The notes: generated by a model from the letters alone, not told the origin. A DNA stretch of 64,000 nt from a gamma proteobacterium symbiont of Ctena orbiculata (GCA_003058495.1 QBVC01000015.1:62001-126000); one strand, 5' to 3'. Numbered from the stretch's first letter, positions 1 to 9,627 are shown. A program made the numbers and translations.

Positions 1-18
1 TTACGCCAACAGATAGAC

Positions 19-447
19 TCAGCGGGTGCGTTCGCAGACACCCTCGGGGAAAAAGAAGTCGATTTCCACCCTGGCGGTATCAGGACCATCCGATCCATGC
101 ACCGCATTTTCATCCACGGTCTGGGCAAAATCGGCGCGGATGGTACCGGGGGCCGCCTCCTGGGGATTGGTGGCGCCCATCACCTCGCGGTTGCGCGCGA
201 TGGCGTTTTCACCCTCCAGCACCTGCACCATCACCGGACCCGAGGTCATGAAATCGACCAGGTCGTTGTAGAAGGGGCGCTCCTTGTGCACGGCATAGAA
301 ATCACCCGCCTGCTCACGGCTGAGGTGGAGCATGCGCGAGGCCACAATACGCAGACCCGCATCCTCGAAACGGCTGTAGATCTTGCCGATGAGGTTTTTT
401 GCAACCGCATCCGGTTTGATGATGGAGAAGGTCTGTTCGATGGCCAT
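19..447 (-). CDS. ndk: Nucleoside diphosphate kinase
   Basis: Cytoplasmic enzyme that transfers the gamma-phosphate of ATP to other (d)NDPs through a phosphohistidine. The 142-residue product has the usual NDK length. It opens with the family's FSIIKPDAV strand, carries GATNP at residues 91-95 and the active-site motif NAVHGSDG with the phosphorylated His at 117. The ATG at 447 is the natural family start. No partner gene is visible downstream because the window ends 18 bases after the stop. Identification is secure. Confidence 0.97.
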   Translation of the reverse strand: MAIEQTFSIIKPDAVAKNLIGKIYSRFEDAGLRIVASRMLHLSREQAGDFYAVHKERPFYNDLVDFMTSGPVMVQVLEGENAIARNREVMGATNPQEAAPGTIRADFAQTVDENAVHGSDGPDTARVEIDFFFPEGVCERTR

Positions 448-597
448 GGCGGAACTCCCGAGTCAGTATTTGGCGGTGGATTGATGGATAAGCGAGCGGT
501 GTTGCAGTGCAACAGGCGCGCAACTTACTGACCATCAGGACTGCTGTCAAGGGGTTGGCTACGATATGGATTGGCAGTTGCCCAGCTTGTTCGCCCC

Positions 598-781
598 GAA
601 TCAGCGACTTCCTGTAGTTTTGAGTTTTAAGTTTTGAGTTTTGAGTTGATGTTTTCGCTTCGCTCAAGCCCTATCAATGGACGCTCAAAAGCAAATGCCC
701 TTGAGGCAGATTACGAGAAGTATGGCAAACAAGTACGATCGATGATTCCGCAACTCAAAACTCACAACTCAAAACTCTTCA
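598..781. repeat. Inverted-repeat element of GTTTTGA units (ndk/MFS gap)
   Basis: In the 321-base gap between ndk and the MFS gene, positions about 607-650 hold several GAGTTTTGA-type units. Positions about 750-781 hold their inverted counterparts (CTCAAAACTC units). They enclose about 100 bases with a short TTCGCTTCGCTC module. The right arm overlaps the end of the MFS gene and supplies its TGA stop. A very similar structure lies at 47815-48026, so this is probably a dispersed small element. No gene is visible in the gap. Confidence 0.6.
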
Positions 782-1950
782 GCACAATGCTCATCAGCAA
801 TCCATCGCCAGGCGATAATGCAGGCCACCAGCGCATAGGCCGCGGCGATCCAGAAGGTTGCGGCGGCACCGACGCCGCTCCAGAGATAGCCGCTGAGGAG
901 ACTGCCGAAGGCCCCGCCCGCGCCAAAGCTGACACTGCTGTAGAGTGCCTGCCCCCTGCCCTGATGGCGGCCGACGAAGTAGTGGTGGACCAGATGGATG
1001 GCGGCGGCATGGAAGGTGCCGAAGGTGGCGGCGTGCATCACCTGGGCCAGCAGCACCAGGAACAGATTCTCCGGCGCGGAGCCCACGAGAATCCAGCGCA
1101 CCACGGCAATGCCCAGACTGAAGATCAGCACCCGGCGTGCGCCCCATCGATGCAGCAACCTGTGCATCAACAGAAAGAGCCCGACCTCGGCGATCACCCC
1201 CAGGGCCCAGAGCTGACCGATGACGCTGCTCGAATAGCCCACCTCCTCCATGAAGATGGAGTAGAAGGCGTAGTAGGCGCTATGGCTGGCCTGCATCAGG
1301 AAACAGACCAGCAGAAAGGCGATGACGTCACTGCGTTTCAACACCTGCATGATCGAACCCTGATCATGTTCGGGGATGACCGCCTCCTTCTCCGCCACCA
1401 CCATGCTGTTGAGGAAGATGCCGAAAAAGAGCACCAGCACAAAATAGGGGATCACCTTGACGCCCCAGTGGTCGAGCATGAACCCCAAGGCGATGACGGT
1501 GAGAATGAAACCGATCGAACCCCAGAGACGGATCAGGCTGTAGCGCCGGATCTGCTCCCGCAGGTAGCTCATGGTGATCGCCTCGAATTGCGGCAGGGAT
1601 GCGTTCCAGAAAAAACTGAACAGCATCATCACCAGGGCAAAGGACCAGAATCCCCCGGCGGTGAAGACCCCCAGAAAACAGAACAGCGAGAGCAGCGAGG
1701 CGAGGCGCACGATGGGCATGCGGTGGCCGGTGTGATCGCCGATCCAGCCCCAGATATTCGGGGCGATCAGTTTGGTGATCATGATCACCGCCATCAGCTC
1801 GCCGATCTCCACCGGGGTGAAGTCCCGCGCCTGCAGGTAGAGCCCCCAGAAGGGAATCAGGGCGCCGAGGGATGCGAAGTAGAAAAAGTAGAAGCCGGAG
1901 AGACGCCAGTAGGGCATCCGCGCCGTTGCCGCAGGACTAGTCTGACCCAA
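769..1950 (-). CDS. MFS transporter (3-phenylpropionate/HcaT-like family)
   Basis: Inner-membrane permease of the major facilitator superfamily, 393 residues. About twelve hydrophobic segments can be followed along the protein. The first pair is linked by a cytoplasmic loop of the type GDHTGHR (residues about 70-76), an MFS loop 2-3 signature. The N-terminal portion resembles the PPP/HcaT subfamily. Substrate cannot be told. The start lies inside the last codons of aroC (14-base overlap), so the two are probably co-transcribed. The last codons and stop overlap the arm of an inverted-repeat element, which suggests the extreme C-terminus may have been remodelled. Confidence 0.85.
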   Translation of the reverse strand: MGQTSPAATARMPYWRLSGFYFFYFASLGALIPFWGLYLQARDFTPVEIGELMAVIMITKLIAPNIWGWIGDHTGHRMPIVRLASLLSLFCFLGVFTAGGFWSFALVMMLFSFFWNASLPQFEAITMSYLREQIRRYSLIRLWGSIGFILTVIALGFMLDHWGVKVIPYFVLVLFFGIFLNSMVVAEKEAVIPEHDQGSIMQVLKRSDVIAFLLVCFLMQASHSAYYAFYSIFMEEVGYSSSVIGQLWALGVIAEVGLFLLMHRLLHRWGARRVLIFSLGIAVVRWILVGSAPENLFLVLLAQVMHAATFGTFHAAAIHLVHHYFVGRHQGRGQALYSSVSFGAGGAFGSLLSGYLWSGVGAAATFWIAAAYALVACIIAWRWIADEHCAEEF

Positions 1951-3031
1951 GATCGGTCAGGCCCGAATCGACATCCATATTCTGCCCGCGATGGCGCAGC
2001 AGGTGGTCCATCACCACGATCGCCATCATCGCCTCCGCGATCGGCGTGGCGCGGATCCCGACGCAGGGGTCGTGACGCCCGGTGGTCACCACCTCCACCG
2101 ACTCGCCTTCCCGATTCACCGTCCTTCCCGGGAGGCGCAGGCTCGAGGTGGGCTTCAGTGCGATCGATGCCAGCAGATCCTGGCCGCTGGAGATGCCCCC
2201 CAGCACCCCGCCGGCATGGTTGCTGAGAAAACCCTCGGGGGTCATCTCGTCCCGGTGCTCCGTACCCTTCTGCTCGACACAGCGGAAACCGGCACCCAGT
2301 TCGACCCCCTTCACCGCGTTGATGCTCATCAGGGCGTGGGCGAGATCGGCATCCAGGCGATCGAAGATCGGCTCGCCCAGCCCCGCGGGCATGCCGCTGG
2401 CGACGACGTTGATGCGGGCGCCGATGGAGTTCCCCTCCTTGCGCAGGGCGTCCATGTAGGCCTCCATCTCCGCCACCTTATCGGCATCGGGAGAGAAGAA
2501 GGGATTCTTAGCCACCTGATCCCAATCGAGCCTTTCCACCTTGATCGGCCCGAGCTGGGCCAGGTAGCCGCGGATCTCGATGCCATAGCGTTCCCGCAGA
2601 TACTTCTTTGCGATCCCGCCGGCGGCGACACGCATCGCGGTCTCCCGGGCGGAGGAGCGCCCGCCGCCGCGGTAGTCCCGGATACCGTATTTCTGGTTGT
2701 AGGTGTAGTCGGCATGCCCCGGGCGGAAACGGTCCATGATCTCGGAGTAGTCTTTCGAGCGCTGGTCGGTGTTGCGTATGATCATGCCGATGGGGGTTCC
2801 CGTGGTCTTGCCCTCGAAGACCCCGGAGAGAATCTCCACCTCGTCCGCCTCGCGGCGTTGGGTGGTGTGGCGGGAGGTGCCAGGTTTACGGCGGTCCAGA
2901 TCGGGTTGCAGATCGCTTGCGGAGAGCGCCAGTCCCGGGGGACAGCCATCCACGATGCAGCCGATGGCAGGCCCGTGGGACTCGCCGAAGGAGGTCACGG
3001 TAAAGAGCTTGCCGATGGTATTGCCTGACAT
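1937..3031 (-). CDS. aroC: Chorismate synthase
   Basis: Last step of the shikimate pathway: FMN-dependent 1,4-elimination of phosphate from EPSP to give chorismate. The 364-residue length is normal. Visible signatures are FGESHG near residues 15-20, the [10 protein letters not shown] block near residue 125 and GRHDPC near the C-terminus, which are the three PROSITE-type regions of the family. It lies 7 bases downstream of the tolC-like gene and overlaps the MFS gene at its 3' end, forming a tight minus-strand run. Very secure. Confidence 0.98.
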   Translation of the reverse strand: MSGNTIGKLFTVTSFGESHGPAIGCIVDGCPPGLALSASDLQPDLDRRKPGTSRHTTQRREADEVEILSGVFEGKTTGTPIGMIIRNTDQRSKDYSEIMDRFRPGHADYTYNQKYGIRDYRGGGRSSARETAMRVAAGGIAKKYLRERYGIEIRGYLAQLGPIKVERLDWDQVAKNPFFSPDADKVAEMEAYMDALRKEGNSIGARINVVASGMPAGLGEPIFDRLDADLAHALMSINAVKGVELGAGFRCVEQKGTEHRDEMTPEGFLSNHAGGVLGGISSGQDLLASIALKPTSSLRLPGRTVNREGESVEVVTTGRHDPCVGIRATPIAEAMMAIVVMDHLLRHRGQNMDVDSGLTDLGSD

Positions 3032-3038
3032 GCCAGCC

Positions 3039-4361
3039 CTAGTGCTCCAGCCAGCCGTTGACCCGCTGCAGGTCCGACTCGCTGAGGGTGCCGGCGGCGG
3101 ACTTCAGGGTGAGCCCGTTGATGATGTAGCTGTAGCGGGAGTTGAGATAGTCGCGCTGGGACGAGAAGAGGTTGCGCTGCACATTGAGCACATCGACGAT
3201 GGTCCGGGTACCCACCTCGTAGCCCGCCTGGGTCGACTCCAGGGCGCTTTGCGCCGACACTGTCGCCGCCTTCAACGCCTCCACCTGGCTGATGGTGGAA
3301 AGCACCCCGCGGTAGGCGTCCCTCACCTGGCGATTCACCGCGCGGCGGGTCTGATCCAGGCCCTGCTGGGTTGCGCGGAAATTCGCCTGCGCCTGGCGGG
3401 TCTGGGCACTGACCGCCCCGCCGGTGTAGATCGGTACCTCCAGGGAGAGCCCCACCGTGCCGGTATCGGCCTCGGTGGCGGTGTCGGAATCGCTGCGATT
3501 CATGCTGTAGCCGCCCACCAGATCGAGGGTCGGATAGTGGCCCGAGCGGCTGACCTCGATCTCCTGTTTCAGACTCTCGAGGTTGGCGCGGGCGGCGATA
3601 ATGCTGTAGTTCTGCTGCTGCGCGGTATCGGACCACTCCTGCAGGACGTTGGGCACCGGCGGATTGAGGGCCAGCTCCTGCCCCAGCTTGGCCAGCTCGC
3701 TCTTGGGCTGGGGACCGATGATTTCGTAGAGCGCCTCCCAGGCATTGTCGAGACTGTTCTCCGCGGCGATCTCCGAGGCCCTTGCCGCGTCGAATGCCGC
3801 CTGCGCCTCGTGCACGTCGGTGATGGCGATCAGGCCCACGTCGAATCGCTGCTGCGCCTGCTCGAGCTGGCGCCCGGTGGCCTCGCGTTCCGCCTTGGCC
3901 ACGCGCAGATCGTCCTCGGCCGCGAGGATGTTGAAATAGGTGGTGGTGCTGCGCACCATCAGGTCGATCTCCGCCGCCGCGTACTCGGCCTCGGCCTGGG
4001 CGATGGTGCTGTCCGCCTGCTCCAGCTGCAGCAGCCGGTCCCGGCGATAGAGCGGCTGGGTCAGGTTCAAGGCCATGGCACGTTCATTGTCGGTGCTTTC
4101 CGTGTCGACGCTGGCACCCTGCAGGGTCTTGAGATCCCTGCGCACCACATCGTAGGTGGCGCCCAATCCCACCGTCGGCAGCAGCTGGGAGCGGGCCAGG
4201 CTCTTGGACTCGCGGGCCGAACTCAACTGCTCCTTGGCGGCCTGCAGTTGAGGGTCGTTTTGCAGCGCCAACTGATAGACGGTCATCAGGTCCTCTGCCT
4301 GGGCCGGCAACACGGGCATCAGCGTCAACAGAATCGGGATCAATCGCTTCATCGATTTCAT
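3039..4361 (-). CDS. tolC: TolC-family outer membrane efflux protein
   Basis: Trimeric outer-membrane channel used by type I secretion and RND/ABC efflux. The product is 440 residues with a signal peptide of about 22 residues ending in PAQA. Two internally repeated alpha-helical/beta-strand halves follow, with OEP-type segments such as the [17 protein letters not shown] helix near residue 150. No periplasmic adaptor or pump gene is adjacent, so it probably serves pumps encoded elsewhere, as E. coli TolC does. TolC rather than another OEP paralogue is inferred from overall resemblance. Confidence 0.88.
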   Translation of the reverse strand: MKSMKRLIPILLTLMPVLPAQAEDLMTVYQLALQNDPQLQAAKEQLSSARESKSLARSQLLPTVGLGATYDVVRRDLKTLQGASVDTESTDNERAMALNLTQPLYRRDRLLQLEQADSTIAQAEAEYAAAEIDLMVRSTTTYFNILAAEDDLRVAKAEREATGRQLEQAQQRFDVGLIAITDVHEAQAAFDAARASEIAAENSLDNAWEALYEIIGPQPKSELAKLGQELALNPPVPNVLQEWSDTAQQQNYSIIAARANLESLKQEIEVSRSGHYPTLDLVGGYSMNRSDSDTATEADTGTVGLSLEVPIYTGGAVSAQTRQAQANFRATQQGLDQTRRAVNRQVRDAYRGVLSTISQVEALKAATVSAQSALESTQAGYEVGTRTIVDVLNVQRNLFSSQRDYLNSRYSYIINGLTLKSAAGTLSESDLQRVNGWLEH

Positions 4362-4460
4362 TCTTATTCCATCGCCTTAAAGGCAGTCAAACTACTGAAA
4401 ATTCCGGGAGACTTTACCATAGATCGCCTGCCCGGCCTGTAACAAATATCAACCGCCCAC

Positions 4461-5300
4461 CTATTCCGCCTTGGGCATGGGCGGCACCAGGAGCTGGGGA
4501 TCGATACGCGCCTTGCGCAGATTCATGCGCCAGTCGAGGTGGGCGCCGGTTACCCGGCCGGTGGCGCCGATCTCGGCGATCGGGTCGCCCTGTTTCACCC
4601 GATCCCCCTCCCTGACCAGGATCTTGTGCAGATGGAGGAAGGAGGACGATAGCTGATGACCGTGATCGATGATCAAGGTTCCCCCGGAAAAGAACATGTC
4701 GGGGTGGGCAAGGGTTACCACGCCGTCCGCCGGCGCCACCACCGGGCTACCCACCGGTGCGGCGATGTCGATGCCGAAATGGGGGCGTCTGGGCTCGCCG
4801 TTGAGGATACGCTGGCTGCCATATACTCCTGATATGATGCCCTTGGCCGGCCAGATGAAGCCTGACATGAAATCGCTGCGGTCATCGTCGCGCCTGCGCG
4901 CCTTTTTCACCAGCGCGGTCTCCCTTTTGATGCGTTCCCAGTCCCGCTCGGGCGGCGTGACCTTGCTCGGCGGGAGACCGTCGATCTTCTGGATCCGGTA
5001 CTCCCGCTTGCCGATCGTGAATTGTTGTTTTTCGATCTGCCGCCCGCCCCTGCTCACCACCAGGGTGTGGCGCAGCTCATCGTCCCTGCCGAATCCGAGC
5101 AGAAAGACCCCCTCGGGTGAGACCCTGACCGGTCGATTGTCGAAGCTGACCCGATCACCCGGCTCGGTCTTGCCGATCAGCATCCCCCCCTGGACCATCT
5201 CACCATCCAGGCTCACGCCCGCGACAGAGAGTGGCGGCAGGCAGATGAACAGCAGTAAAAGGTGTATCACTCTCCTGGCACCGGAGGGTATGAATTTCAT
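4461..5300 (-). CDS. M23-family murein endopeptidase (LytM/NlpD-like)
   Basis: Exported zinc peptidase that cuts peptidoglycan cross-links or acts as an amidase activator. I place the start at the ATG at 5300 because it begins a good signal peptide (hydrophobic VIHLLLLFICLPPLSVAG) of a 279-residue protein; an upstream ATG at 5384 would bury it. The M23 domain is C-terminal: HFGIDIAAP gives the HxxxD zinc ligands and FLHLHK the HxH motif, so the enzyme looks catalytically intact. The central part, about residues 30-130, is a beta-rich region of unknown role. It is single, 100 bases upstream of the tolC-like gene. Confidence 0.88.
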   Translation of the reverse strand: MKFIPSGARRVIHLLLLFICLPPLSVAGVSLDGEMVQGGMLIGKTEPGDRVSFDNRPVRVSPEGVFLLGFGRDDELRHTLVVSRGGRQIEKQQFTIGKREYRIQKIDGLPPSKVTPPERDWERIKRETALVKKARRRDDDRSDFMSGFIWPAKGIISGVYGSQRILNGEPRRPHFGIDIAAPVGSPVVAPADGVVTLAHPDMFFSGGTLIIDHGHQLSSSFLHLHKILVREGDRVKQGDPIAEIGATGRVTGAHLDWRMNLRKARIDPQLLVPPMPKAE

Positions 5301-5449
5301 GGTAACCCCACTCAATAGACGGATGACGTTGGGTCGATCTGACTCACGCCCATTCTCGAACAGATTCCGCCGCATCCACGCCATGACAACCGAATCTGCA
5401 GCAACCTAACACAGCAGCCCCCACCAGCCAACCGGGCGGCTCTAAAGGA

Positions 5450-5478
5450 TTGACAGATAAGGGAACTGGTTGTAGAGT
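5450..5478 (+). promoter_or_regulatory. Sigma-70 promoter of tRNA-Leu
   Basis: TTGACA at 5450-5455, a 17-base spacer and TAGAGT at 5473-5478 form a near-consensus promoter. It is followed by a G+C-rich stretch, and the tRNA starts about 40 bases downstream. This is the layout expected of a strong stable-RNA promoter. Confidence 0.75.
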
Positions 5479-5517
5479 TCGCGATCTCTACGCCGGCCGC
5501 ACCGGCACGCCACATCC

Positions 5518-5605
5518 GCCGAGGTGGTGAAATTGGTAGACACGCTAGCTTCAGGTGCTAGTGGGCGTTTAGCCCGTGGAGGTTCAAGTCCTCTCCTCGG
5601 CACCA
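5518..5605 (+). tRNA. tRNA-Leu (anticodon CAG)
   Basis: An 88-base cloverleaf with long variable arm and encoded CCA. The acceptor GCCGAGG pairs with CCTCGGC, the D-arm contains AATTGGTAGACA, the anticodon stem CTAGC/GCTAG encloses a loop with CAG, and the T-arm carries GGTTCAAGTCC. All class II tRNA-Leu hallmarks are present. The AbiE toxin-antitoxin pair starts a little over 100 bases further on. Confidence 0.96.
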
Positions 5606-5643
5606 GATTCAAACACCGTCAAAGACTACCTGAAACAACGAAA

Positions 5644-5669
5644 AGCACTGTTTATGCAGTGCTTTTTTT
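5644..5669 (+). terminator. Rho-independent terminator of tRNA-Leu
   Basis: Stem AGCACTG / CAGTGCT with a 6-base loop is followed directly by seven T residues. It lies 40 bases after the tRNA CCA end. Confidence 0.85.
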
Positions 5670-5722
5670 GTATCTGAGATTTCATTTCGTTGAAGACCGC
5701 TCTCAACCGCTGAAGAAATAGG

Positions 5723-6589
5723 CTACCGAAGCAAGTTCGGTATCCTGCCATTGCGCAGTTCCTTGATCACTTGCTCGGATAACTTCCACGGATCCCCTTT
5801 GATCCGCACAATCAACTCTTGCCAGACGTGATTGAACGCTTGTATGGCGTCGTCGTCATCAAATCGGATGCCGACGGGTAACAACGGCGCAATGTCATCC
5901 GTCAGGCTTCGACGTAATTTCTCCAGCATGCGCTGCTCAGCGATGGCGCGCGTAATTGGCGTTCCCTCCAGCGCGAGATAATGTTCGAAACATGCAATAA
6001 GCTTGTCGAGATTCATCGAGAGTTGCCTGAGCCCCTCATGTAAGTCAAACAGATCGCGGTTCTTACGCCGCTGCAGCAAGGCGCGAAATTTGGTTCCGAA
6101 CAATTCCTCCGGCTCAAAAGACGAGATGTCGGTTTTCGCTTTATGCCAACCGCTATCAACCTCAAAGGGGTACTGTTTAATGCCATACAGGTTTTCATGC
6201 TCGCGGATGTTGATCTCGACTTTCAGTTTGAGTGCGGTCTCCAAATCTGCTTCGGGCACAAACTTGAACACTAAGTGCATGGAATGTTCGGTTTGATGCC
6301 GATTGCACTCACCCAACCACGCGAGCGCATCTCGTACGGCATCAATGGTGGCGCCAATTGGCTCAGGTTGCGTTTGCAGTAGGTCGATGTCTTCCGAATA
6401 TTTAGAAGATTTTGGGAACAGCAGCTTGTTGATGGCTGTACCGCCACGAAAAGCGATCTTGCCCACCAATGCCGGTGAATCGAACAGATCACACAAGGCG
6501 CGTGATATGATCAGGTCCTGCTCCACCAATCTCGCATCTGGCCAGGGTACCTCGTTACTCCATTCTTGAATGTATGAGACAGGAATCAA
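5723..6589 (-). CDS. abiEii: AbiEii/AbiGii-family nucleotidyltransferase toxin
   Basis: Toxin half of a type IV abortive-infection AbiE system; family members are nucleotidyltransferase-fold proteins that stop growth when the antitoxin fails. The 288-residue product has the family motifs: FRGGTAINK (GG at 49-50) followed by YSEDIDLL, giving the S65-x-D67-x-D69 metal-binding pattern. A conserved C-terminal block follows, FRALLQRRKNRDLFDL. Its start codon overlaps the antitoxin stop by 4 bases (ATGA), so the two are translationally coupled. By eye the base composition is less G+C-rich than flanking genes, consistent with acquisition next to tRNA-Leu. Confidence 0.9.
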   Translation of the reverse strand: MIPVSYIQEWSNEVPWPDARLVEQDLIISRALCDLFDSPALVGKIAFRGGTAINKLLFPKSSKYSEDIDLLQTQPEPIGATIDAVRDALAWLGECNRHQTEHSMHLVFKFVPEADLETALKLKVEINIREHENLYGIKQYPFEVDSGWHKAKTDISSFEPEELFGTKFRALLQRRKNRDLFDLHEGLRQLSMNLDKLIACFEHYLALEGTPITRAIAEQRMLEKLRRSLTDDIAPLLPVGIRFDDDDAIQAFNHVWQELIVRIKGDPWKLSEQVIKELRNGRIPNLLR

Positions 6590-7431
6590 TAGTCGATCTC
6601 CACAGGCTCATTGATTACGAGCATCCACTTGGTGTCCTTTTCATGCAGTTCCGCAAGTGATTCGGTCAACGGCTTAACGGACGGATCCAGTGGCTTCATA
6701 GATTTGGCCTTCTTTGCGAGCGGTTCCAATAGCTTTGCCTGGCGGGTATGACCTGCGCGATCCAGCAGATATCCGAGTCGACGTACTGCGGTATTTTCGT
6801 AGGCCATCGCGGCCTTTACCAGCTTGTGCGGATCTGCCTTAGCTCCAATGTCCTTTACGATCTGGGCCACGCCGTTGATACCAGCCGCCTTGTGGAAATA
6901 ACGGATACAATCCAGGAGGGTCAGCTCTACACCGGCAACCTTTGCGAACCCCGCCTCGCTTTTCATCTGTGCGAGCAAGTCGGGAAGATTGGTCTTGTTA
7001 AAAGACACGGGAGCCTGGTAAATGAACCGGAGCCGATGGCGACCGATATCGAATCCACGCAGCTGCTTAGGAACGATCACCTGAAAGACCATAGCCGCCT
7101 GATGCGAAGCCCCGTTAAAAGCAGCGGCACGCAGTAAGGAGATGCGATAGTCGAGTTCAAGGTAATTCATCAAGGGGGCGATCCATCGCACCGGTTCGGG
7201 CGCACCGGCCACCCTGTCCTCCGGCCGCAGGATCAGATAGAAACCTCGGCGGGGAGACGCCAACCTCTGCTTCCTGGTCAATCGACTAGCCGCGGCAATA
7301 AAAGCCTGAGCAGTCAATCCAACCGCGTCTAATGCCTCTTCGCGCGAGAAGTAGGACCGACCGCGGGAAAGCAGTTCATCGATATAGTGGTCCAAGGAAG
7401 CCATTCCCTTTTTATATGCGTAAATCGACAT
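6586..7431 (-). CDS. abiEi: AbiEi-family antitoxin / autorepressor
   Basis: Antitoxin and transcriptional repressor of the AbiE pair, 281 residues. Residues about 12-70 look like the N-terminal winged helix (FSREEALDAVG, then ASRLTRKQRLASPRRGFY, a typical AbiEi wing). The rest matches the AbiEi C-terminal domain, including the block VAGVELTLLDCIRYF. Start choice is uncertain: the first ATG (7431) has no obvious ribosome site, and an ATG at 7404 begins MASLDHY, closer to typical family starts. It is upstream of and overlaps the toxin gene. Confidence 0.87.
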   Translation of the reverse strand: MSIYAYKKGMASLDHYIDELLSRGRSYFSREEALDAVGLTAQAFIAAASRLTRKQRLASPRRGFYLILRPEDRVAGAPEPVRWIAPLMNYLELDYRISLLRAAAFNGASHQAAMVFQVIVPKQLRGFDIGRHRLRFIYQAPVSFNKTNLPDLLAQMKSEAGFAKVAGVELTLLDCIRYFHKAAGINGVAQIVKDIGAKADPHKLVKAAMAYENTAVRRLGYLLDRAGHTRQAKLLEPLAKKAKSMKPLDPSVKPLTESLAELHEKDTKWMLVINEPVEIDY

Positions 7432-7534
7432 AAATTCAAGATTTTTGCATATAATTGGGGATCATTCATAACCGAGTTATTCAGGTCAAGAGTGGCTCCG
7501 ATACTGCCAGTCAGTGCTATTTTTCATTTGACCG

Positions 7535-8422
7535 TCAGCGAAAAAAGAGCCGGAACGCATCCCAGGCGCTGACCTCCGGCGGTTCGATGTTGTTCATAAG
7601 GAAAAAGGGACTGAGGGTGTGTTCCAGCTTTCCCGTTGTCTCCAGAAAACGTGGTTTCCATTCCTCATCGAAGGTCATGAACATCGCATTCGGTGGCCTC
7701 TGGGGAAGTTCTATACCTGCCTCTGCCACCGATTGACGGAATGCCAGGTAACCCTTTTTCGAGAGGGGCAGAATCACCAATAGTTGATGGGGCTTGTCGA
7801 TGATCCTTTTGACCGTTTCGATTTCCCAGTTCAGCCCGGCGCTGGTGCCCGCGCGGATGATGACCAGCCTCGCCGAGCGGATCAGTTGCACGACGCGCTC
7901 CTGCCACGCTTGGTCGGGCACATAGAGCCGGGCGGCACCGGTTCCCGGCAGGCGCACGCCGGGTCGACCCACGGCGATATAGGGACCGACACGCTCCATG
8001 ACATAGCCGAGCTGGGATTGAAAGGTCGGCCCCCAACTGCTGGTGGAGAGCCCCATGTTTCTGCGGGTGAACATGGCACCGACCGCGGAGAAAAAGCCGC
8101 CCAGGGTGAAATCGCCCGCCTGGTCGTTGAATGAGCGCAGATAGAGAATGGGTGCGCGCTGGTCTTTGGCCAGGACCTCTTCCACCCTTGGGGTGAGATG
8201 GCGCTTGCCATGGATAACCAGCATCGCGCCGCCAGCGAACATCCCCAGGCACAACAGGATCAGCAGGTAGTCCCCCTCGCCATACTCCTGTGCAATCATG
8301 GCGGGAACGATCGAGGTCGCGAACAGGACGAATCCGACAATCGTCGACATGCGACCGATCCACCTGTTTTGACGAGGTTGCCGGGCATCCCTCATTGCGG
8401 CGATCCCCCCTAACAACTTCAC
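7535..8422 (-). CDS. Two-helix membrane protein with possible TIR-like cytoplasmic domain
   Basis: Uncharacterised 295-residue protein. It has two hydrophobic helices at about residues 27-44 and 52-70, then a soluble alpha/beta domain. The domain begins with a buried strand, APILYLRSF (90-98). It continues with a Gly/Pro-rich segment, YIAVGRPGVRLPGTGAARLYVP, and a strand-loop-helix, ARLVIIRAGTSAGLNWEIETV (184-204). The LNWE pattern near the end recalls the W..E helix of TIR domains, but this resemblance is my inference. Proteins of this layout occur in many bacteria without known function. It sits directly upstream of the AbiE pair, same strand, separated by about 100 bases. Role unknown; defence is a guess from the neighbourhood. 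Confidence 0.7.
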   Translation of the reverse strand: MKLLGGIAAMRDARQPRQNRWIGRMSTIVGFVLFATSIVPAMIAQEYGEGDYLLILLCLGMFAGGAMLVIHGKRHLTPRVEEVLAKDQRAPILYLRSFNDQAGDFTLGGFFSAVGAMFTRRNMGLSTSSWGPTFQSQLGYVMERVGPYIAVGRPGVRLPGTGAARLYVPDQAWQERVVQLIRSARLVIIRAGTSAGLNWEIETVKRIIDKPHQLLVILPLSKKGYLAFRQSVAEAGIELPQRPPNAMFMTFDEEWKPRFLETTGKLEHTLSPFFLMNNIEPPEVSAWDAFRLFFR

Positions 8423-8500
8423 AACCCATATACCTCAATTATCAGTCAGGGCTGTCAGTTCTTCCACCTTCCACTTGCATCGATCACAGACTGGGTGCAA

Positions 8501-9034
8501 TCAGTCAGCGAACTCCAGCGATTCGCGTATCAGTTCGAGCGCGCCATTGGCACAGGCTCCGTCGATACTATCCCGTTCCGACTTTCCCGGCGGCGCCCCG
8601 GAAACACCGATGCCGCCGACAACCTCACCGCCCGCCTCGATCGGCAGACCGCCTCCCACCAGCAGGGCCCCGGGATTGTTCGCCACTTGAGCGGGGATGC
8701 GGCGTTGCTCGAGCATGCCCGCGAGTTCTGCCGTCGATTGGCGAAAACTGTTGGCAGTCCATGCCTTGCGCAGTGCGGTTTCCGGGGTATGGGGGCCGGC
8801 GAAGCGGTCGCGCAATTGGGCTTGAACGTTGCCGCCGCGGTCGACAACCGCCACCGCAACGGAGTAACCCCGTTGGCGGCAGGTTTCGATTGCTCCCCAT
8901 GCGGCTTTTGACGCCAACTCCAACGAGAGGGTTCTGAATCGATACAGGGTGCTCTCCTCTCCCGGTTCGGCAATCAGCGGTGTTGAGAGAGCCAGTAAGG
9001 CGAGAGTCAGCAAGCGACCAGTCCTGAGTAACAT
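8501..9034 (-). CDS. Exported HbpS/GlcG-family haem-binding-type protein
   Basis: 177-residue protein with a signal peptide (about residues 1-22, ending LIAEP). The mature part is a single GlcG/HbpS domain: helix LASKAAWGAIETCRQ, strand SVAVAVVDRGGNVQAQLRD, then ALRKAWTANSF, and the glycine-rich end GGLPIEAGGEVVGGIGVSGAPP. Streptomyces HbpS of this family binds haem; GlcG itself has no proven enzymatic role. Its nearest neighbour is a secreted truncated globin, so a periplasmic haem role is plausible but unproven. Confidence 0.85.
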   Translation of the reverse strand: MLLRTGRLLTLALLALSTPLIAEPGEESTLYRFRTLSLELASKAAWGAIETCRQRGYSVAVAVVDRGGNVQAQLRDRFAGPHTPETALRKAWTANSFRQSTAELAGMLEQRRIPAQVANNPGALLVGGGLPIEAGGEVVGGIGVSGAPPGKSERDSIDGACANGALELIRESLEFAD

Positions 9035-9159
9035 ATGGGCTCCGTTTCATTGATTGATTCACGGTGACTCCAAGGGTACGGCTGGACTGCAGATCCCGAC
9101 TCAGGCCACACCCTCGGAGTCACCCTGTTGTTGATGAAAGCGTTGATCAATCCACGCAC

Positions 9160-9627
9160 TCAGGATTTTTCCACGATATCTTTCTTGGTGGTGTCGAAAA
9201 ACTCCAACACCTCGCGGCTCTCCCGTGCCGGCACATTGAACTTATGCAGGGTATTTTTTAAGGCGTCGATCAGGATCTCCCAGTCTTGCTCATCGATTTG
9301 CATACCCTCATGCGAGAGCTTCATCTCGCGTCCCCTGTAGTAGAGGGATCCGCCCGCCTTGGCGACGATAAAATCGACAATCAGCTGTTTCTCCCGTGCA
9401 ATGCCGTCCTTGCCTCGATGTGCCCAGAAGCGACCGAGTTTCTCATCCGCGGCAATCTGCACCACCACCTCATCCACCACCGCGGTGATGGCGTTATACC
9501 CACCCAGCCGTTCATAGAGAGAGGCCTGGGATCGCTCATCTCCGGCGGCGGCTATCGATGTTGATGCGAATACCAGCAGAAGGGGAAACAGACCCTTGAC
9601 GGCAAACTTGTAAAACCAGCTATGCAT
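9160..9627 (-). CDS. Exported group I truncated haemoglobin
   Basis: A 2-on-2 globin of 155 residues preceded by a signal peptide (hydrophobic LFPLLLVFASTSIAAA). The globin core shows SLYERLGGYNAI, KLGRFWAH and KLSHEGMQI, in which His is the expected proximal ligand. The ATG at 9627 is chosen because AGGAG lies 7 bases upstream; an upstream ATG at 9645 lacks this. Truncated globins are usually cytoplasmic, so an export signal is unusual. Likely functions are O2/NO/sulfide or electron chemistry in the periplasm; this is inference. Confidence 0.87.
   Translation of the reverse strand: MHSWFYKFAVKGLFPLLLVFASTSIAAAGDERSQASLYERLGGYNAITAVVDEVVVQIAADEKLGRFWAHRGKDGIAREKQLIVDFIVAKAGGSLYYRGREMKLSHEGMQIDEQDWEILIDALKNTLHKFNVPARESREVLEFFDTTKKDIVEKS

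Noticed and set aside
634..2226. Long plus-strand frame opposite the MFS and aroC genes
   Set aside because: Low-complexity His/Gln/Glu-rich shadow; the minus-strand genes have clear family motifs.
5518..5605. Integrated element bounded by duplicated tRNA-Leu end
   Set aside because: No second copy of the tRNA 3' end was found in the following 3 kb and no integrase is present.
5524..5721. 65-residue open frame over tRNA-Leu
   Set aside because: It reads through the tRNA and its terminator; no family resemblance.
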